Shown in pieces: positions 24,604-33,232 of a DNA stretch of 64,000 nucleotides (position 1 is the first letter of the stretch; every line of letters begins with the position of its first letter). The notes beneath the pieces were generated by a model. The model did no database searches, was not told the DNA's origin, and saw nothing but the letters and a program-made list of their open reading frames with translations. The DNA comes from NORP240 sp038134485 (lineage in GTDB: Bacteria > Pseudomonadota > Gammaproteobacteria > Pseudomonadales > Pseudohongiellaceae), in assembly GCA_038134485.1 (NCBI GenBank), contig JAYPVG010000002.1, positions 1 through 64,000 of the forward strand. Reading direction: 5' to 3'. A program made the position numbers and the translations under genes.

Positions 24604-25713
24604 TCAATCGATGGGCAGGTTGCGAGCTTCGATAAAAGCGTCCTCGGCTATTCGATGGTAGGCGGAAACGCCGTCCAGGAAAGACTTCCACGACGCATAG
24701 ACCCTTTGGCTGGTTGCATCTACATTGGCCATTTCCTCGATTACCTGCTCTGAAATCCGGCGGAATTCCTGGAGTACGTCGTCCGGCAATCGTCGAATCT
24801 CCACGTCATGTTCGTTGATCAGGGTTTGCAAGGCTTCGTTGTTGCGCGCCGTCAGCTCGTCATGAATACGCTGGTTCATAACCTCCGAGGCTGTCATCAG
24901 GATCTCCTGCAGGTCTTCAGGCAAGGCCTCAAAGGCCTGTTTGTTGAATATTGTTTCCAGCGTGGAACCGGGCTCGTGCCAGCCAGGGTAGTAGTAGTAG
25001 CGCGCTACAGTGTGATACCCCGCGGCAAGATCGTTGTAAGGACTTACCCACTCGGTAGCGTCCAGCGCGCCTGTCTCCAGCGCGGTAAATACCTCGCTGA
25101 CCTGCATGGTGACTGGAACGCCGCCAGCTCTGGCGAACACTTCGCCCCCAAGGCCGGGAATTCTCATTTTCAGTCCCTGCAAATCCGCCAGGGAATTAAT
25201 TTCCCGGTTGAACCAGCCAAACATCTGGGTGCCCGAGTTGCCGCCGCGAACAGGAATCAAGTTGAACGGTGCGTAAACTTCGCGCCACAACTCGTTTCCC
25301 CCACCAAACTCCAGCCAGGCATCCATTTCTGTCCCGGTCAATCCAAAGGGGATCGTGGAAAAAAATGGCGTGGCGTTGATCTTGCCCTGCCAGTAATACG
25401 GTCCGCTATGGCCAATTTCTGCCGTGCCGGCAGAGACCGCGTCGAAAACTTCAAGGCCGCCCACCAGTTCATTAGCCCCGTAAACCCTGATTTGCATCCG
25501 GCCGTTGCTCATTTTCTCCACGCGCTCCGCGAACTGCTCGGGCGCCGTGCCGAGAGCCGGCAGATTCTTGGGCCAGGAAGTGATCATTTTCCATTGATAG
25601 CGCTGCTGCACAGCAGCGTCGCCCGCCGCAGCACTGCCGGCGGGGCTATCCTGGTCGCCACAGGCGGCGATACTCAATGCCAACAACGAAACACAAATCG
25701 ATTTAAGTCGCAT
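24604..25713 (-). CDS. TRAP transporter substrate-binding lipoprotein (DctP type)
   Basis: 369 residues. The N-terminus MRLKSICVSLLALSIAACGD is a lipoprotein signal with the acylated Cys at about 18, so the protein would be membrane-anchored in the periplasm. The mature part begins with WKMITSWPKNLPALGTAPEQFAERVEKMSNGRMQIRVYGANELV and includes GLKMRIPGLGGEVFARAGGVPVTMQVSEVFTALETGALDATEWVSP. This is the form seen in 2-oxo-acid or lactate TRAP proteins, so a hydroxy- or oxo-carboxylate is the likely ligand (inference). It should deliver substrate to the permeases at 22191-24094, although it is encoded convergently. The start at MRLK gives a proper signal peptide; the frame extends six codons further up. 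Confidence 0.93.
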   Translation of the reverse strand: MRLKSICVSLLALSIAACGDQDSPAGSAAAGDAAVQQRYQWKMITSWPKNLPALGTAPEQFAERVEKMSNGRMQIRVYGANELVGGLEVFDAVSAGTAEIGHSGPYYWQGKINATPFFSTIPFGLTGTEMDAWLEFGGGNELWREVYAPFNLIPVRGGNSGTQMFGWFNREINSLADLQGLKMRIPGLGGEVFARAGGVPVTMQVSEVFTALETGALDATEWVSPYNDLAAGYHTVARYYYYPGWHEPGSTLETIFNKQAFEALPEDLQEILMTASEVMNQRIHDELTARNNEALQTLINEHDVEIRRLPDDVLQEFRRISEQVIEEMANVDATSQRVYASWKSFLDGVSAYHRIAEDAFIEARNLPID

Positions 25714-25768
25714 AGGTAGCTCTAATCCCAATATAGTAAAGCAAATAATTTACTATCCTTTGTATTTT

Positions 25769-27961
25769 TTAGACGACTTCCAGCTTGGCATAGGAGAGTA
25801 CCAGCCATTTGCTGCCAAAGCCGTCGAAATTTACCTGTACCCTGGCGTTAGTGCCCTGGCCCTCGTAGTTCAATATGATCCCTTCGCCGAATTTACCGTG
25901 AACCACCCGCTGTCCCAAGGATAGCTCAGTTTCTGGTACTTCCGCGGCACTATCGGCAAAAGATTTGGCGCTACCAAGCATAGGCTTGGTTATGGCCGAT
26001 TTCAGCCGGACTTCCTCGACAAGGTCCCGGGGGATTTCGCGGATAAAACGAGACGGCCTGGTCAGAGATACGTCGCCGTGCAGCCTTCTTGACTCCGCAT
26101 AGCAGAGGAAAAGCTTGGTCATTGCGCGCGTGATCCCGACGTAGCACAGCCGCCGCTCTTCCTCCAGTCCGGAAATGTTCTCCATGGACATGCGGTGCGG
26201 GAACAGCCCTTCCTCCATGCCTGCCATGAAAACCAGAGGAAACTCCAGACCCTTCGCAGAGTGCAAGGTCATCAATTGTACGGCATCTTCATTCTCTGCG
26301 GCTTGAGCATCTCCGGCATCGAGAGCCGCCTGATCCAGAAACGCCGCCAATATGGCATAGGAGCTCAGGTTATCGTTTACTCCCAGCTCCGATTCATCAA
26401 AGCTGTTGGCCGCGGTGATCAGTTCGTCCAGGTTTTCAAGTCTGGCGCGCGCTTTTTCCCCTCCTTCCTTCTCATGATGCTGAATAAGTCCGCTGTTCCG
26501 GATGACATATTCAACCTTGCGATGAAGTTCGAGCTCCGCGCAGGCTTCCTGCAGATTGTCAATCAACTCGAGAAACCCAAGCACCGCACTGGCAGACCTG
26601 GCACTCAATAGTTTTTCGTTGACGCATTTAACACAAGCCAGCCACAGTGAAGTATTCTCTGATCTGGCCAGCGCGCGCACCTGTTCAATCGTGCGACCTC
26701 CTATGCCGCGGGTTGGAACGTTTATCACCCGCTCCATGGCAGTATCGTCCTGCCGATTTACCAGCAACCTCAAATATGCAAGCGCGTTCTTAATTTCCAG
26801 TCGCTCGTAAAATCTATGACCACCGTAAATTCGGTAGGGCATTCCAACCCGCAATAACGCGTCTTCGAGCTCCCGCGACTGGGCATTTGATCGATACAAT
26901 ACCGCCGCGTCCTGTCGTCGGTTTCCCTTATTCACCCAGTCCTGCACTCGATCCACTATAAACCTAGCTTCATCCTGTTCGTTGAACGCCTCATACAGGG
27001 AAATCTGCTCTCCATCGGAACCCTCCGTCCACAATTCCTTTCCCAGACGGCCCTGATTATTACCAATCAATTGATTAGCAGCTTTCAAGATGGTTGAAGT
27101 CGAGCGATAGTTTTGTTCAAGCCGAATGGTTTCAGTGCCTGGAAAGTCAGAACTGAATTTCTGTATGTTTTCTATTCGCGCACCGCGCCACCCGTATATG
27201 GACTGATCATCGTCACCTACCACCATCAAACCGCCGGATTTACCAGCCAGAACTCGCAACCACGCATACTGAATCGTATTGGTATCCTGGAATTCGTCTA
27301 CGAGAACGTGTTGAAAGCGTCGCTGGTAGTGATCCAGTATCTGCGGGTTTTTCAACCACAACTCGTGGGCCCGCAGTAGTATTTCCGCAAAATCGACCAT
27401 GCCCCCGCGTTCGCAAGCTTCCTCATAGGCACCGTAAATCGCAACCATATTTCGCCCATAATCATCACCAAAGGTTTCCACACTCGCGGCTCGCATGCCC
27501 TCGTCTTTTTGCGAGTTGATATACCACTGAATTTGTCGGGCGGGATACTTGTCTTCATCCACTCCGAGACTGCGGCAAAGGCGTTTGATCAGCCTCAGTT
27601 GATCATCAGAATCCAGGATGTGGAAATCTTCAGTGAGACCAGCTTCCTGCCAGTGAGCTCGCAACAATCTGTGCGCCAGACCATGGAATGTCCCGACCCA
27701 CATGCCACCCATGGGCTGTCCCAGCAGCCCTTCTATACGAGCGCGCATTTCCCGCGCCGCTTTGTTGGTGAAAGTTACTGCGAGAATACTGTAAGGCGAG
27801 GCGCCATGCGCGTGCATTAGCCATGCAATGCGATGCACCAGTACGCGCGTCTTCCCGCTGCCAGCGCCAGCCAACACCAGGAGGTTTCGCGCGTCCGTTG
27901 TCACCGCAGCTCGTTGCGGAGCGTTAAGTGCATCGAGGATATGAGAAACGTCGTCCATCAT
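25769..27961 (-). CDS. uvrD: DNA helicase II UvrD
   Basis: 730 residues, close to E. coli UvrD throughout. It starts MMDDVSHILDALNAPQRAAV. Walker A is LAGAGSGKT (about 30-38), the Ia motif TFTNKAAREMR, motif II LVDEFQDTNTIQYAW, motif III GDDDQSIYGWRGARIENIQKF, motif IV RLEQNYRSTSTIL, and motif V VQLMTLHSAKGLEFPLVFMAGMEEGLFPH. The C-terminal tail GQRVVHGKFGEGIILNYEGQGTNARVQVNF is the UvrD-type Tudor-like domain that contacts partners. It unwinds DNA 3'-5' in nucleotide excision and mismatch repair. The open frame reaches 27991, but homology begins at 27961/27958. Confidence 0.97.
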   Translation of the reverse strand: MMDDVSHILDALNAPQRAAVTTDARNLLVLAGAGSGKTRVLVHRIAWLMHAHGASPYSILAVTFTNKAAREMRARIEGLLGQPMGGMWVGTFHGLAHRLLRAHWQEAGLTEDFHILDSDDQLRLIKRLCRSLGVDEDKYPARQIQWYINSQKDEGMRAASVETFGDDYGRNMVAIYGAYEEACERGGMVDFAEILLRAHELWLKNPQILDHYQRRFQHVLVDEFQDTNTIQYAWLRVLAGKSGGLMVVGDDDQSIYGWRGARIENIQKFSSDFPGTETIRLEQNYRSTSTILKAANQLIGNNQGRLGKELWTEGSDGEQISLYEAFNEQDEARFIVDRVQDWVNKGNRRQDAAVLYRSNAQSRELEDALLRVGMPYRIYGGHRFYERLEIKNALAYLRLLVNRQDDTAMERVINVPTRGIGGRTIEQVRALARSENTSLWLACVKCVNEKLLSARSASAVLGFLELIDNLQEACAELELHRKVEYVIRNSGLIQHHEKEGGEKARARLENLDELITAANSFDESELGVNDNLSSYAILAAFLDQAALDAGDAQAAENEDAVQLMTLHSAKGLEFPLVFMAGMEEGLFPHRMSMENISGLEEERRLCYVGITRAMTKLFLCYAESRRLHGDVSLTRPSRFIREIPRDLVEEVRLKSAITKPMLGSAKSFADSAAEVPETELSLGQRVVHGKFGEGIILNYEGQGTNARVQVNFDGFGSKWLVLSYAKLEVV

Positions 27962-28243
27962 GATACCGGGTATTCTACCAACCCCGGCCAATCTGCGCGA
28001 AAAATACAGTGCGACTCAATCAAGAGCCTCCTGACCCTGGCAGAACCGAAAAATAACAAGCAACGTACTTGTGCTGTCAGGTCGAAAATGTAGAAAAAAT
28101 CGCGTGCTTAGCGTGCAGCAGCAATTTTGCTAGAATCTGCGCTCTGACACGAACAGGGTGGAAAACCGACCCCTTGTATCACGCTTCCCGCAACCCTTTA
28201 AGAGATGGGAGCGCCCGCTTGAAACAAACTGCAGGAGACTAAC

Positions 28244-29434
28244 ATGTCTGCATCTTCAGACAACGCCCAGTTCAACTGGGAAGATCCCTTACTTCTCGAC
28301 GACCAGCTCAGCGAGGAAGAATCCATGGTGCGAGATACTGCCCGGCAGTATGCGCAGGGAAAACTCTTGCCCAGAGTCACCAAAGCTTATCGCAATGAGG
28401 AAACAGATCCGGACATTTTCCGTGAAATGGGAGAACTGGGACTGCTTGGACCCTTCATCGAGGGCTACGGCTGTGCCGGGATGAGCTACGTGTGCTATGG
28501 CTTGGCTGCCCGAGAGATTGAAGCCGTTGATTCGGGATACCGTTCAATGTTCAGCGTGCAATCTAGCCTGGTAATGCTGCCGATCAACGAATTCGGAACT
28601 GAAGAACAGAAGCAAAAATATCTACCCAAGTTGGCAACTGGTGAGTTCATCGGCTGTTTCGGCTTGACAGAACCGGACCATGGTTCGGACCCGGGCGGAA
28701 TGATTACACGAGCTCGGACCGTGGAGGGCGGTTACCTGCTGAGCGGGGCCAAGAACTGGATCAGCAATTCGCCGATTGCAGACGTATTCGTAGTTTGGGC
28801 CAAGGACGATGACGGAGTGATTCGCGGGTTTGTGCTGGAAAAAGGTATGAAGGGATTGAGCGCGCCAAAGATCGAAGGCAAGCTGGCACTACGCGCTTCC
28901 GTCACCGGCGAGATTGTCATGGACGAAGTCTTTGTTCCGGAGGAGAACAAGTTTCCGGAAGTTGGTGGCCTCAAAGGTCCGTTCACCTGTCTGAATTCGG
29001 CCCGCCTGGGAATTGCCTGGGGAGCGGTTGGTGCTGGTGAAACCTGCTGGAAAGCTGCATTGCAATACACGCTGGATCGCAAACAGTTTGGACGACCACT
29101 CGCAGCCAACCAACTGATACAGAAAAAACTGGCGATCATGCAGACAGATCTGTCCCTGGCGCTACAGGGTTGTTTGCGTGCCACCCGCATGAAAGATGAA
29201 GGCAAACTGACACCGCCGGTGATATCGATGCTCAAACGTAATTCCTGCCTCAAGGCACTGGACGCAGCCCGGGAGGCTAGAGACATGCTCGGAGGCAATG
29301 GTATTTCCGACGAATATCCGGTGATGCGCCATGCCCAGAACCTGGAAGTGGTAAACACCTACGAGGGCACCCAGGACATTCACGCCTTGATATTGGGCCG
29401 TGAACAGACCGGTATTCAGGCCTTTACTCGATAG
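28244..29434 (+). CDS. gcdH: acyl-CoA dehydrogenase, glutaryl-CoA dehydrogenase type
   Basis: 396 residues. The N-terminus (NWEDPLLLDDQLSEEESMVRDTARQYAQGKLLPRV), GCFGLTEPDHGSDPGGMITRA (FAD/substrate site), FTCLNSARLGIAWGAVGAGE and RKQFGRPLAANQLIQKKLA agree with GcdH. The catalytic base is Glu374 in VVNTYEGTQDIHALILGR. It converts glutaryl-CoA to crotonyl-CoA plus CO2 in lysine and tryptophan breakdown, with electrons passed to ETF. AGGAG just before the ATG supports the start. It is a single-gene unit, divergent from uvrD and convergent with ubiA. Short-chain acyl-CoA alternatives are less likely given the closeness to GcdH. Confidence 0.9.
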   Translation: MSASSDNAQFNWEDPLLLDDQLSEEESMVRDTARQYAQGKLLPRVTKAYRNEETDPDIFREMGELGLLGPFIEGYGCAGMSYVCYGLAAREIEAVDSGYRSMFSVQSSLVMLPINEFGTEEQKQKYLPKLATGEFIGCFGLTEPDHGSDPGGMITRARTVEGGYLLSGAKNWISNSPIADVFVVWAKDDDGVIRGFVLEKGMKGLSAPKIEGKLALRASVTGEIVMDEVFVPEENKFPEVGGLKGPFTCLNSARLGIAWGAVGAGETCWKAALQYTLDRKQFGRPLAANQLIQKKLAIMQTDLSLALQGCLRATRMKDEGKLTPPVISMLKRNSCLKALDAAREARDMLGGNGISDEYPVMRHAQNLEVVNTYEGTQDIHALILGREQTGIQAFTR

Positions 29435-29460
29435 GAAGCCTTTCGCTGAGTGATTCAGGA

Positions 29461-30375
29461 TTACAGGTAGTGGAGCACCACCCCAGAGAAAATAGCGACT
29501 CCGACCCAGTTATTATTCAGGAATGCCTTGAAACATTCTGCTGGTACTCGGTCACGAATCAACCAGTGCTGATAAAGCATCAAGAAAACCGCCACTACAA
29601 GTCCCAGATAAAACAAGCCGCCAAGCTGTAACCGACCTGCGGCGAGGACCAGTGAGACGACGAACAGCGCTTGCAAGATGAAAATCATCATTCGGTCAGC
29701 ATCGCCGAACAGGATCGCGGTGGACTTGATGCCCAGCTTAATATCATCTTCCCTATCGACCATTGCGTATTCGGTATCGTAAGCAACGGTCCACAACACA
29801 TTGGCAATAAAAATGAGAAAGGCAACGGGAGGTATCGATTCTGTCTGAGCTGTGAACGCCATCAGAATCCCCCAGGAAAAAGCAATTCCCAACACCACCT
29901 GAGGCAGATTGGTGTAGCGCTTCATGAAGGGGTAGACAGCGACGACAGCAATAGCACCAAAAGAGAGCAAGATAGTTATCAGGTTCGTCAGCAGGACAAG
30001 GCCGAAGCCGCAAGCCGACAATGAAAGAAACGCATAAAGTGCGTCCTGGCGCTTAAGGATTCCTGTTGCCAGAGGGCGCTGCCTTGTACGATTGACTTCG
30101 CCATCGAAATTGAAATCCGCGTAATCGTTGATGGCGCATCCCGCCGAGCGCATCAGAAACGTGCCTACGGTAAAGATAACTAGCAGGCTGAAATCCGGCA
30201 GACCTTCGGATGCAATCCACAACGCGATGATGGTGGGCCAGAGCAACAACAAGACCCCTATTGGTTTGTCGAAACGAATTAGCTGCAAATAGCCTGGGAT
30301 TTTCTCCGCAAATTCTGGGAATCTGCTTCGGAGTTTTTCCTGCAGACTGAGAACGATTTTGCTGTCTGAGATCAT
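29461..30375 (-). CDS. ubiA: 4-hydroxybenzoate octaprenyltransferase
   Basis: 304 residues, polytopic, 8-9 helices. The two Asp-rich motifs of UbiA prenyltransferases are present: NDYADFNFDGEVNRTRQRPLATG (about 102-124) and YDTEYAMVDREDDIKLGIKSTAILFG (about 199-224). LIRFDKPIGVLLLLWPTIIALW at the N-terminus is the usual opening. It attaches the polyprenyl tail to 4-hydroxybenzoate in ubiquinone synthesis at the inner membrane. ubiC is not beside it. A pair of short direct repeats lies just upstream (separate entry). Confidence 0.96.
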   Translation of the reverse strand: MISDSKIVLSLQEKLRSRFPEFAEKIPGYLQLIRFDKPIGVLLLLWPTIIALWIASEGLPDFSLLVIFTVGTFLMRSAGCAINDYADFNFDGEVNRTRQRPLATGILKRQDALYAFLSLSACGFGLVLLTNLITILLSFGAIAVVAVYPFMKRYTNLPQVVLGIAFSWGILMAFTAQTESIPPVAFLIFIANVLWTVAYDTEYAMVDREDDIKLGIKSTAILFGDADRMMIFILQALFVVSLVLAAGRLQLGGLFYLGLVVAVFLMLYQHWLIRDRVPAECFKAFLNNNWVGVAIFSGVVLHYL

Positions 30376-30378
30376 CTA

Positions 30379-30424
30379 GATGAGCGAATATATTGGCTAA
30401 TGTGCTCATTAGTGATGAGCGAAT
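30379..30424. repeat. two copies of GATGAGCGAAT upstream of ubiA
   Basis: Exact 11-base copies at 30379-30389 and 30414-30424. The second copy also forms the right arm of a small hairpin (GCTCAT at 30404-30409, ATGAGC at 30415-30420). Placed right at the 5' end of ubiA, they could be regulator half-sites or a recent short duplication. Confidence 0.4.
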
Positions 30425-30548
30425 TTTTCAGAGGCCGCAAGTATAGCGCACCGCGTAGGTCCATTTCAGGAATTTAGCTTGCACTCGTTCCGAGTCTACT
30501 AACATAGCTCAGCATAATGCGCTGGTCGGACAGTATCAGCACCAATTG

Positions 30549-32678
30549 CTAGACCTTGCCGTAGTCTTCCCTTTTTCCCAGCCATCGCTCTACCAGCGGA
30601 TCCACCAAGTGCGGATAGCCGGCAAGTATGACTTCCGAATGCTTGCGCACGGCATCTAGCAGATGAGCGTCGCGGGAAATATCCGCTACCCGGAAGCTCA
30701 TCAAACCGGTCTGCTGCGTCCCGAGTACCTGACCCGGACCCCGAATTTCGAGGTCTTTCTCGGCGATATAAAATCCGTCGTTACTTTCTCGCATCACAGC
30801 GAGTCGATGCTTGCTGGTTTCTGAGAGGGGGCTTTGATACATCAATATGCAGTAACTGTGCTTGCTACCGCGGCCAACCCGACCCCGGAGTTGGTGCAGC
30901 TGAGCAAGGCCAAGCCGCTCAGAGTTTTCAATTACCATCAAAGTGGCATTCGGTACATCTACACCGACCTCGATTACGGTAGTGGCAACCAGCAGCTGCA
31001 GCTCTCCACTCTTGAATCGATCCATGATGGCCGTCTTTTCTTTTGCCTTCATACGGCCATGAACCAGCCCAATCGACAGGTCGGCGAGCTGTTCGCGCAT
31101 GGCCTCGGCGGTTGCCTCTGCGGCCTGACATTGCAACGACTCGGATTCTTCAATTAAGGTACACACCCAGTAAACCTGATTGCCCCGATCGCAGGCGCTG
31201 CGAATTTTCCGGATCACCTCCTGCCTTCTTTCATCGCCGATTACCAGCGTCTGTACCGGTGTTCTTCCTGGTGGCAATTCGTCGATCACTGAACAGTCCA
31301 GGTCGGCGTAAGCGCTCATTGCCAGAGTACGAGGAATGGGTGTGGCTGTCATGACCAATTGATGTGGTTCCCGGGAATCGCTGGCGGATTTTTCTTTCAG
31401 TGCCATGCGCTGATGCACGCCGAAGCGGTGCTGTTCGTCGATGACAATCAGGCCAAGGTTGGCGTAGCTGACAGAATCCTGAAAAAGCGCGTGCGTTCCC
31501 ACAATAACCCGGGCGGCTCCCGATGCAATTTCCTGCTGGTGTTTCTTGCGCTGACCAACTGTCAGCTTCCCACTCAACCAGCCAACCTTGATTCCCAGAG
31601 GTTCAAGCCATTGGGTGAAATTGACAAAGTGTTGTTCCGCCAGAATTTCGGTTGGCGCCATGATCGCGACCTGGAAGTTATGCTCTACGGCACGCAGCGT
31701 GGCCAGTGCCGCTACGACTGTTTTACCGGAGCCGACGTCACCCTGAACAAGGCGTAGCATAGGCTGGGAACGGGCCATGTCATCGGCAACTTCATTAAAA
31801 GCCCGCTGCTGAGCATCGGTCAGGCTAAAGGGTAGGTTGGCAATAAACTGGTTAACCAGGTTCTGCCCGGCCAGCATTGCCGGCGCGGCGCGCTTATTGG
31901 CTGCCAGTCTGAGTCTGCGCATGCAAAGCCGATGGCTCAAAAGCTCCTCGAAAGCCAGCCGTTGTTGGGCCGGGTGCTGTCCGCTTTCCAGCAGCTGCAG
32001 AGTCACATTTTGCGGCGGGTGGTGGAGAAATGCGATGGCTTCGGAAAGCCGCATGCTGCCGAGTTCTTCGCGAATTTCAGGAGGCAGGTATTCGGTCACC
32101 TCGGCAGACCTTCCCAGTCGAGCCAGCGCCTGGTCTATGATATTGCGCAGCCGATTCTGCTGTAGTCCCTCGGTTGCAGGGTAAATAGGCGTTAGGGTCT
32201 GATCCAGAGAGAGGTCGGAGAGCTTGTCCAGCAAGCTATACTCCGGGTGATAGATTTCGTATCCCGCGCTGCCTCTGCGCACTTCTCCATAACAGCGCAA
32301 TTTTACCCCTGGCTTCAGGGCACTTTGCTGGGAGTTGGAGAAGTAGAAGAAGCGCAGATTGATGAAACCGGTCGCGTCTTTCAGAGTGCATTGCAGGCTG
32401 CGGCGCTTTCCGAATACTACCCGACTGGCCACCAGTTCCCCCTCCAGCTGCACCTGGTCGCCGAATTTGACCTTATTAATGTCGTTAAGACGAGTGCGGT
32501 CCTGGTAGCGGAATGGCAGGTGAAACAATAAATCCTGTACGCTATGAATTCCCAGGTTCTTTAGTTTGCTCTCGATACCAGGCCCGACACCACGCAGCGA
32601 AGTAAGCGGTAACTTTTCCAAAGCTCCGCGGGGCGCTGTATTTTTTTGCCTGTTGGTTTCGGCAGTTATGGCAGGCAT
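30549..32678 (-). CDS. recG: ATP-dependent DNA helicase RecG
   Basis: 709 residues. N-terminal wedge/OB domain with LRGVGPGIESKLKNLGIHSVQDLLFHLPFRYQDRT. Helicase motifs are Walker A RLVQGDVGSGKTVVAALA, Ia MAPTEILAEQH, DEQH box LIVIDEQHRFGVHQR, III MTATPIPRTLAMSAYADLDCSVID, and the TRG segment with GRVGRGSKHSYCILMY and GFYIAEKDLEIRGPGQVLGTQQTGL. RecG remodels stalled forks and branched recombination intermediates in the cytoplasm. It is slightly longer than the usual 693 residues through a short N-terminal extension, so the true start may be internal. It is separated from ridA by about 170 bases, with no gene between. Confidence 0.97.
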   Translation of the reverse strand: MPAITAETNRQKNTAPRGALEKLPLTSLRGVGPGIESKLKNLGIHSVQDLLFHLPFRYQDRTRLNDINKVKFGDQVQLEGELVASRVVFGKRRSLQCTLKDATGFINLRFFYFSNSQQSALKPGVKLRCYGEVRRGSAGYEIYHPEYSLLDKLSDLSLDQTLTPIYPATEGLQQNRLRNIIDQALARLGRSAEVTEYLPPEIREELGSMRLSEAIAFLHHPPQNVTLQLLESGQHPAQQRLAFEELLSHRLCMRRLRLAANKRAAPAMLAGQNLVNQFIANLPFSLTDAQQRAFNEVADDMARSQPMLRLVQGDVGSGKTVVAALATLRAVEHNFQVAIMAPTEILAEQHFVNFTQWLEPLGIKVGWLSGKLTVGQRKKHQQEIASGAARVIVGTHALFQDSVSYANLGLIVIDEQHRFGVHQRMALKEKSASDSREPHQLVMTATPIPRTLAMSAYADLDCSVIDELPPGRTPVQTLVIGDERRQEVIRKIRSACDRGNQVYWVCTLIEESESLQCQAAEATAEAMREQLADLSIGLVHGRMKAKEKTAIMDRFKSGELQLLVATTVIEVGVDVPNATLMVIENSERLGLAQLHQLRGRVGRGSKHSYCILMYQSPLSETSKHRLAVMRESNDGFYIAEKDLEIRGPGQVLGTQQTGLMSFRVADISRDAHLLDAVRKHSEVILAGYPHLVDPLVERWLGKREDYGKV

Positions 32679-32848
32679 TGGATGCTGGTTGAGGTTTGAT
32701 CCAGATTGGCGACGGGTTCAGTATAGGGATTTTTTAACGGCGCCACTATCCATGGCAGGACTGGCGAGCGGTAAATACGGCTTTCTGCTTCTCTAGCAGA
32801 GACGTCTAAATCGAGCCTGAAATCGGCTCTGGATTTCAATCCGCCTGT

Positions 32849-33232
32849 CTATAGAGCCACTACGGCGTCGATTTCTACCAGCGCGCCCTTGGGCAGTCCA
32901 CTGACCTCGATAGTGGCACGGGCCGGGTAAGGTTCGCTGAAATATCCGGCCATGATCTCGTTAACCGTCGGGAATTTAGCAAGATCAGTCAGGTAAATAG
33001 TGAGCTTTATCACGTCTGTCGTGCTCGCACCGCAGGCATTGATGACGGCAATGAGGTTCTTGAACACCCGGTGTGTTTGTGACTCTATTCCCCCCGGAAC
33101 TATCTCCATAGTCTCTGGATCCAGTGGAATCTGACCGGAAAGGAAGGCAAGGTTCCCGGCTATTACCGCCTGGGAGTATGGCCCAATAGCCTGCGGCGCC
33201 TGATCAGTATTAACTGGCCTTATTTTTCCCAT
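32849..33232 (-). CDS. ridA: RidA family enamine/imine deaminase
   Basis: 127 residues, the standard RidA (YjgF/YER057c/UK114) length. It contains APQAIGPYSQAVIAGNLAFLSGQIPLDPET, the segment ESQTHRVFKNLIAVINACGASTTDVIKLTIYLTDLAKF, and the C-terminal YPARATIEVSGLPKGALVEIDAVVAL with the Arg that binds the substrate carboxylate. RidA hydrolyses reactive 2-aminoacrylate-type enamines produced by PLP enzymes. The ATG lies within the last 23 bases of spoT, so it is the distal gene of the spoT operon. Confidence 0.96.
   Translation of the reverse strand: MGKIRPVNTDQAPQAIGPYSQAVIAGNLAFLSGQIPLDPETMEIVPGGIESQTHRVFKNLIAVINACGASTTDVIKLTIYLTDLAKFPTVNEIMAGYFSEPYPARATIEVSGLPKGALVEIDAVVAL

Noticed and set aside
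27992..28060. Possible LexA box upstream of uvrD (CTGT...CAG spacing on the minus strand)
   Set aside because: The match CTGTATTTTTCGCGCAG has the wrong spacing (11 rather than 10 bases between CTG and CAG) and lacks the ACAG half.
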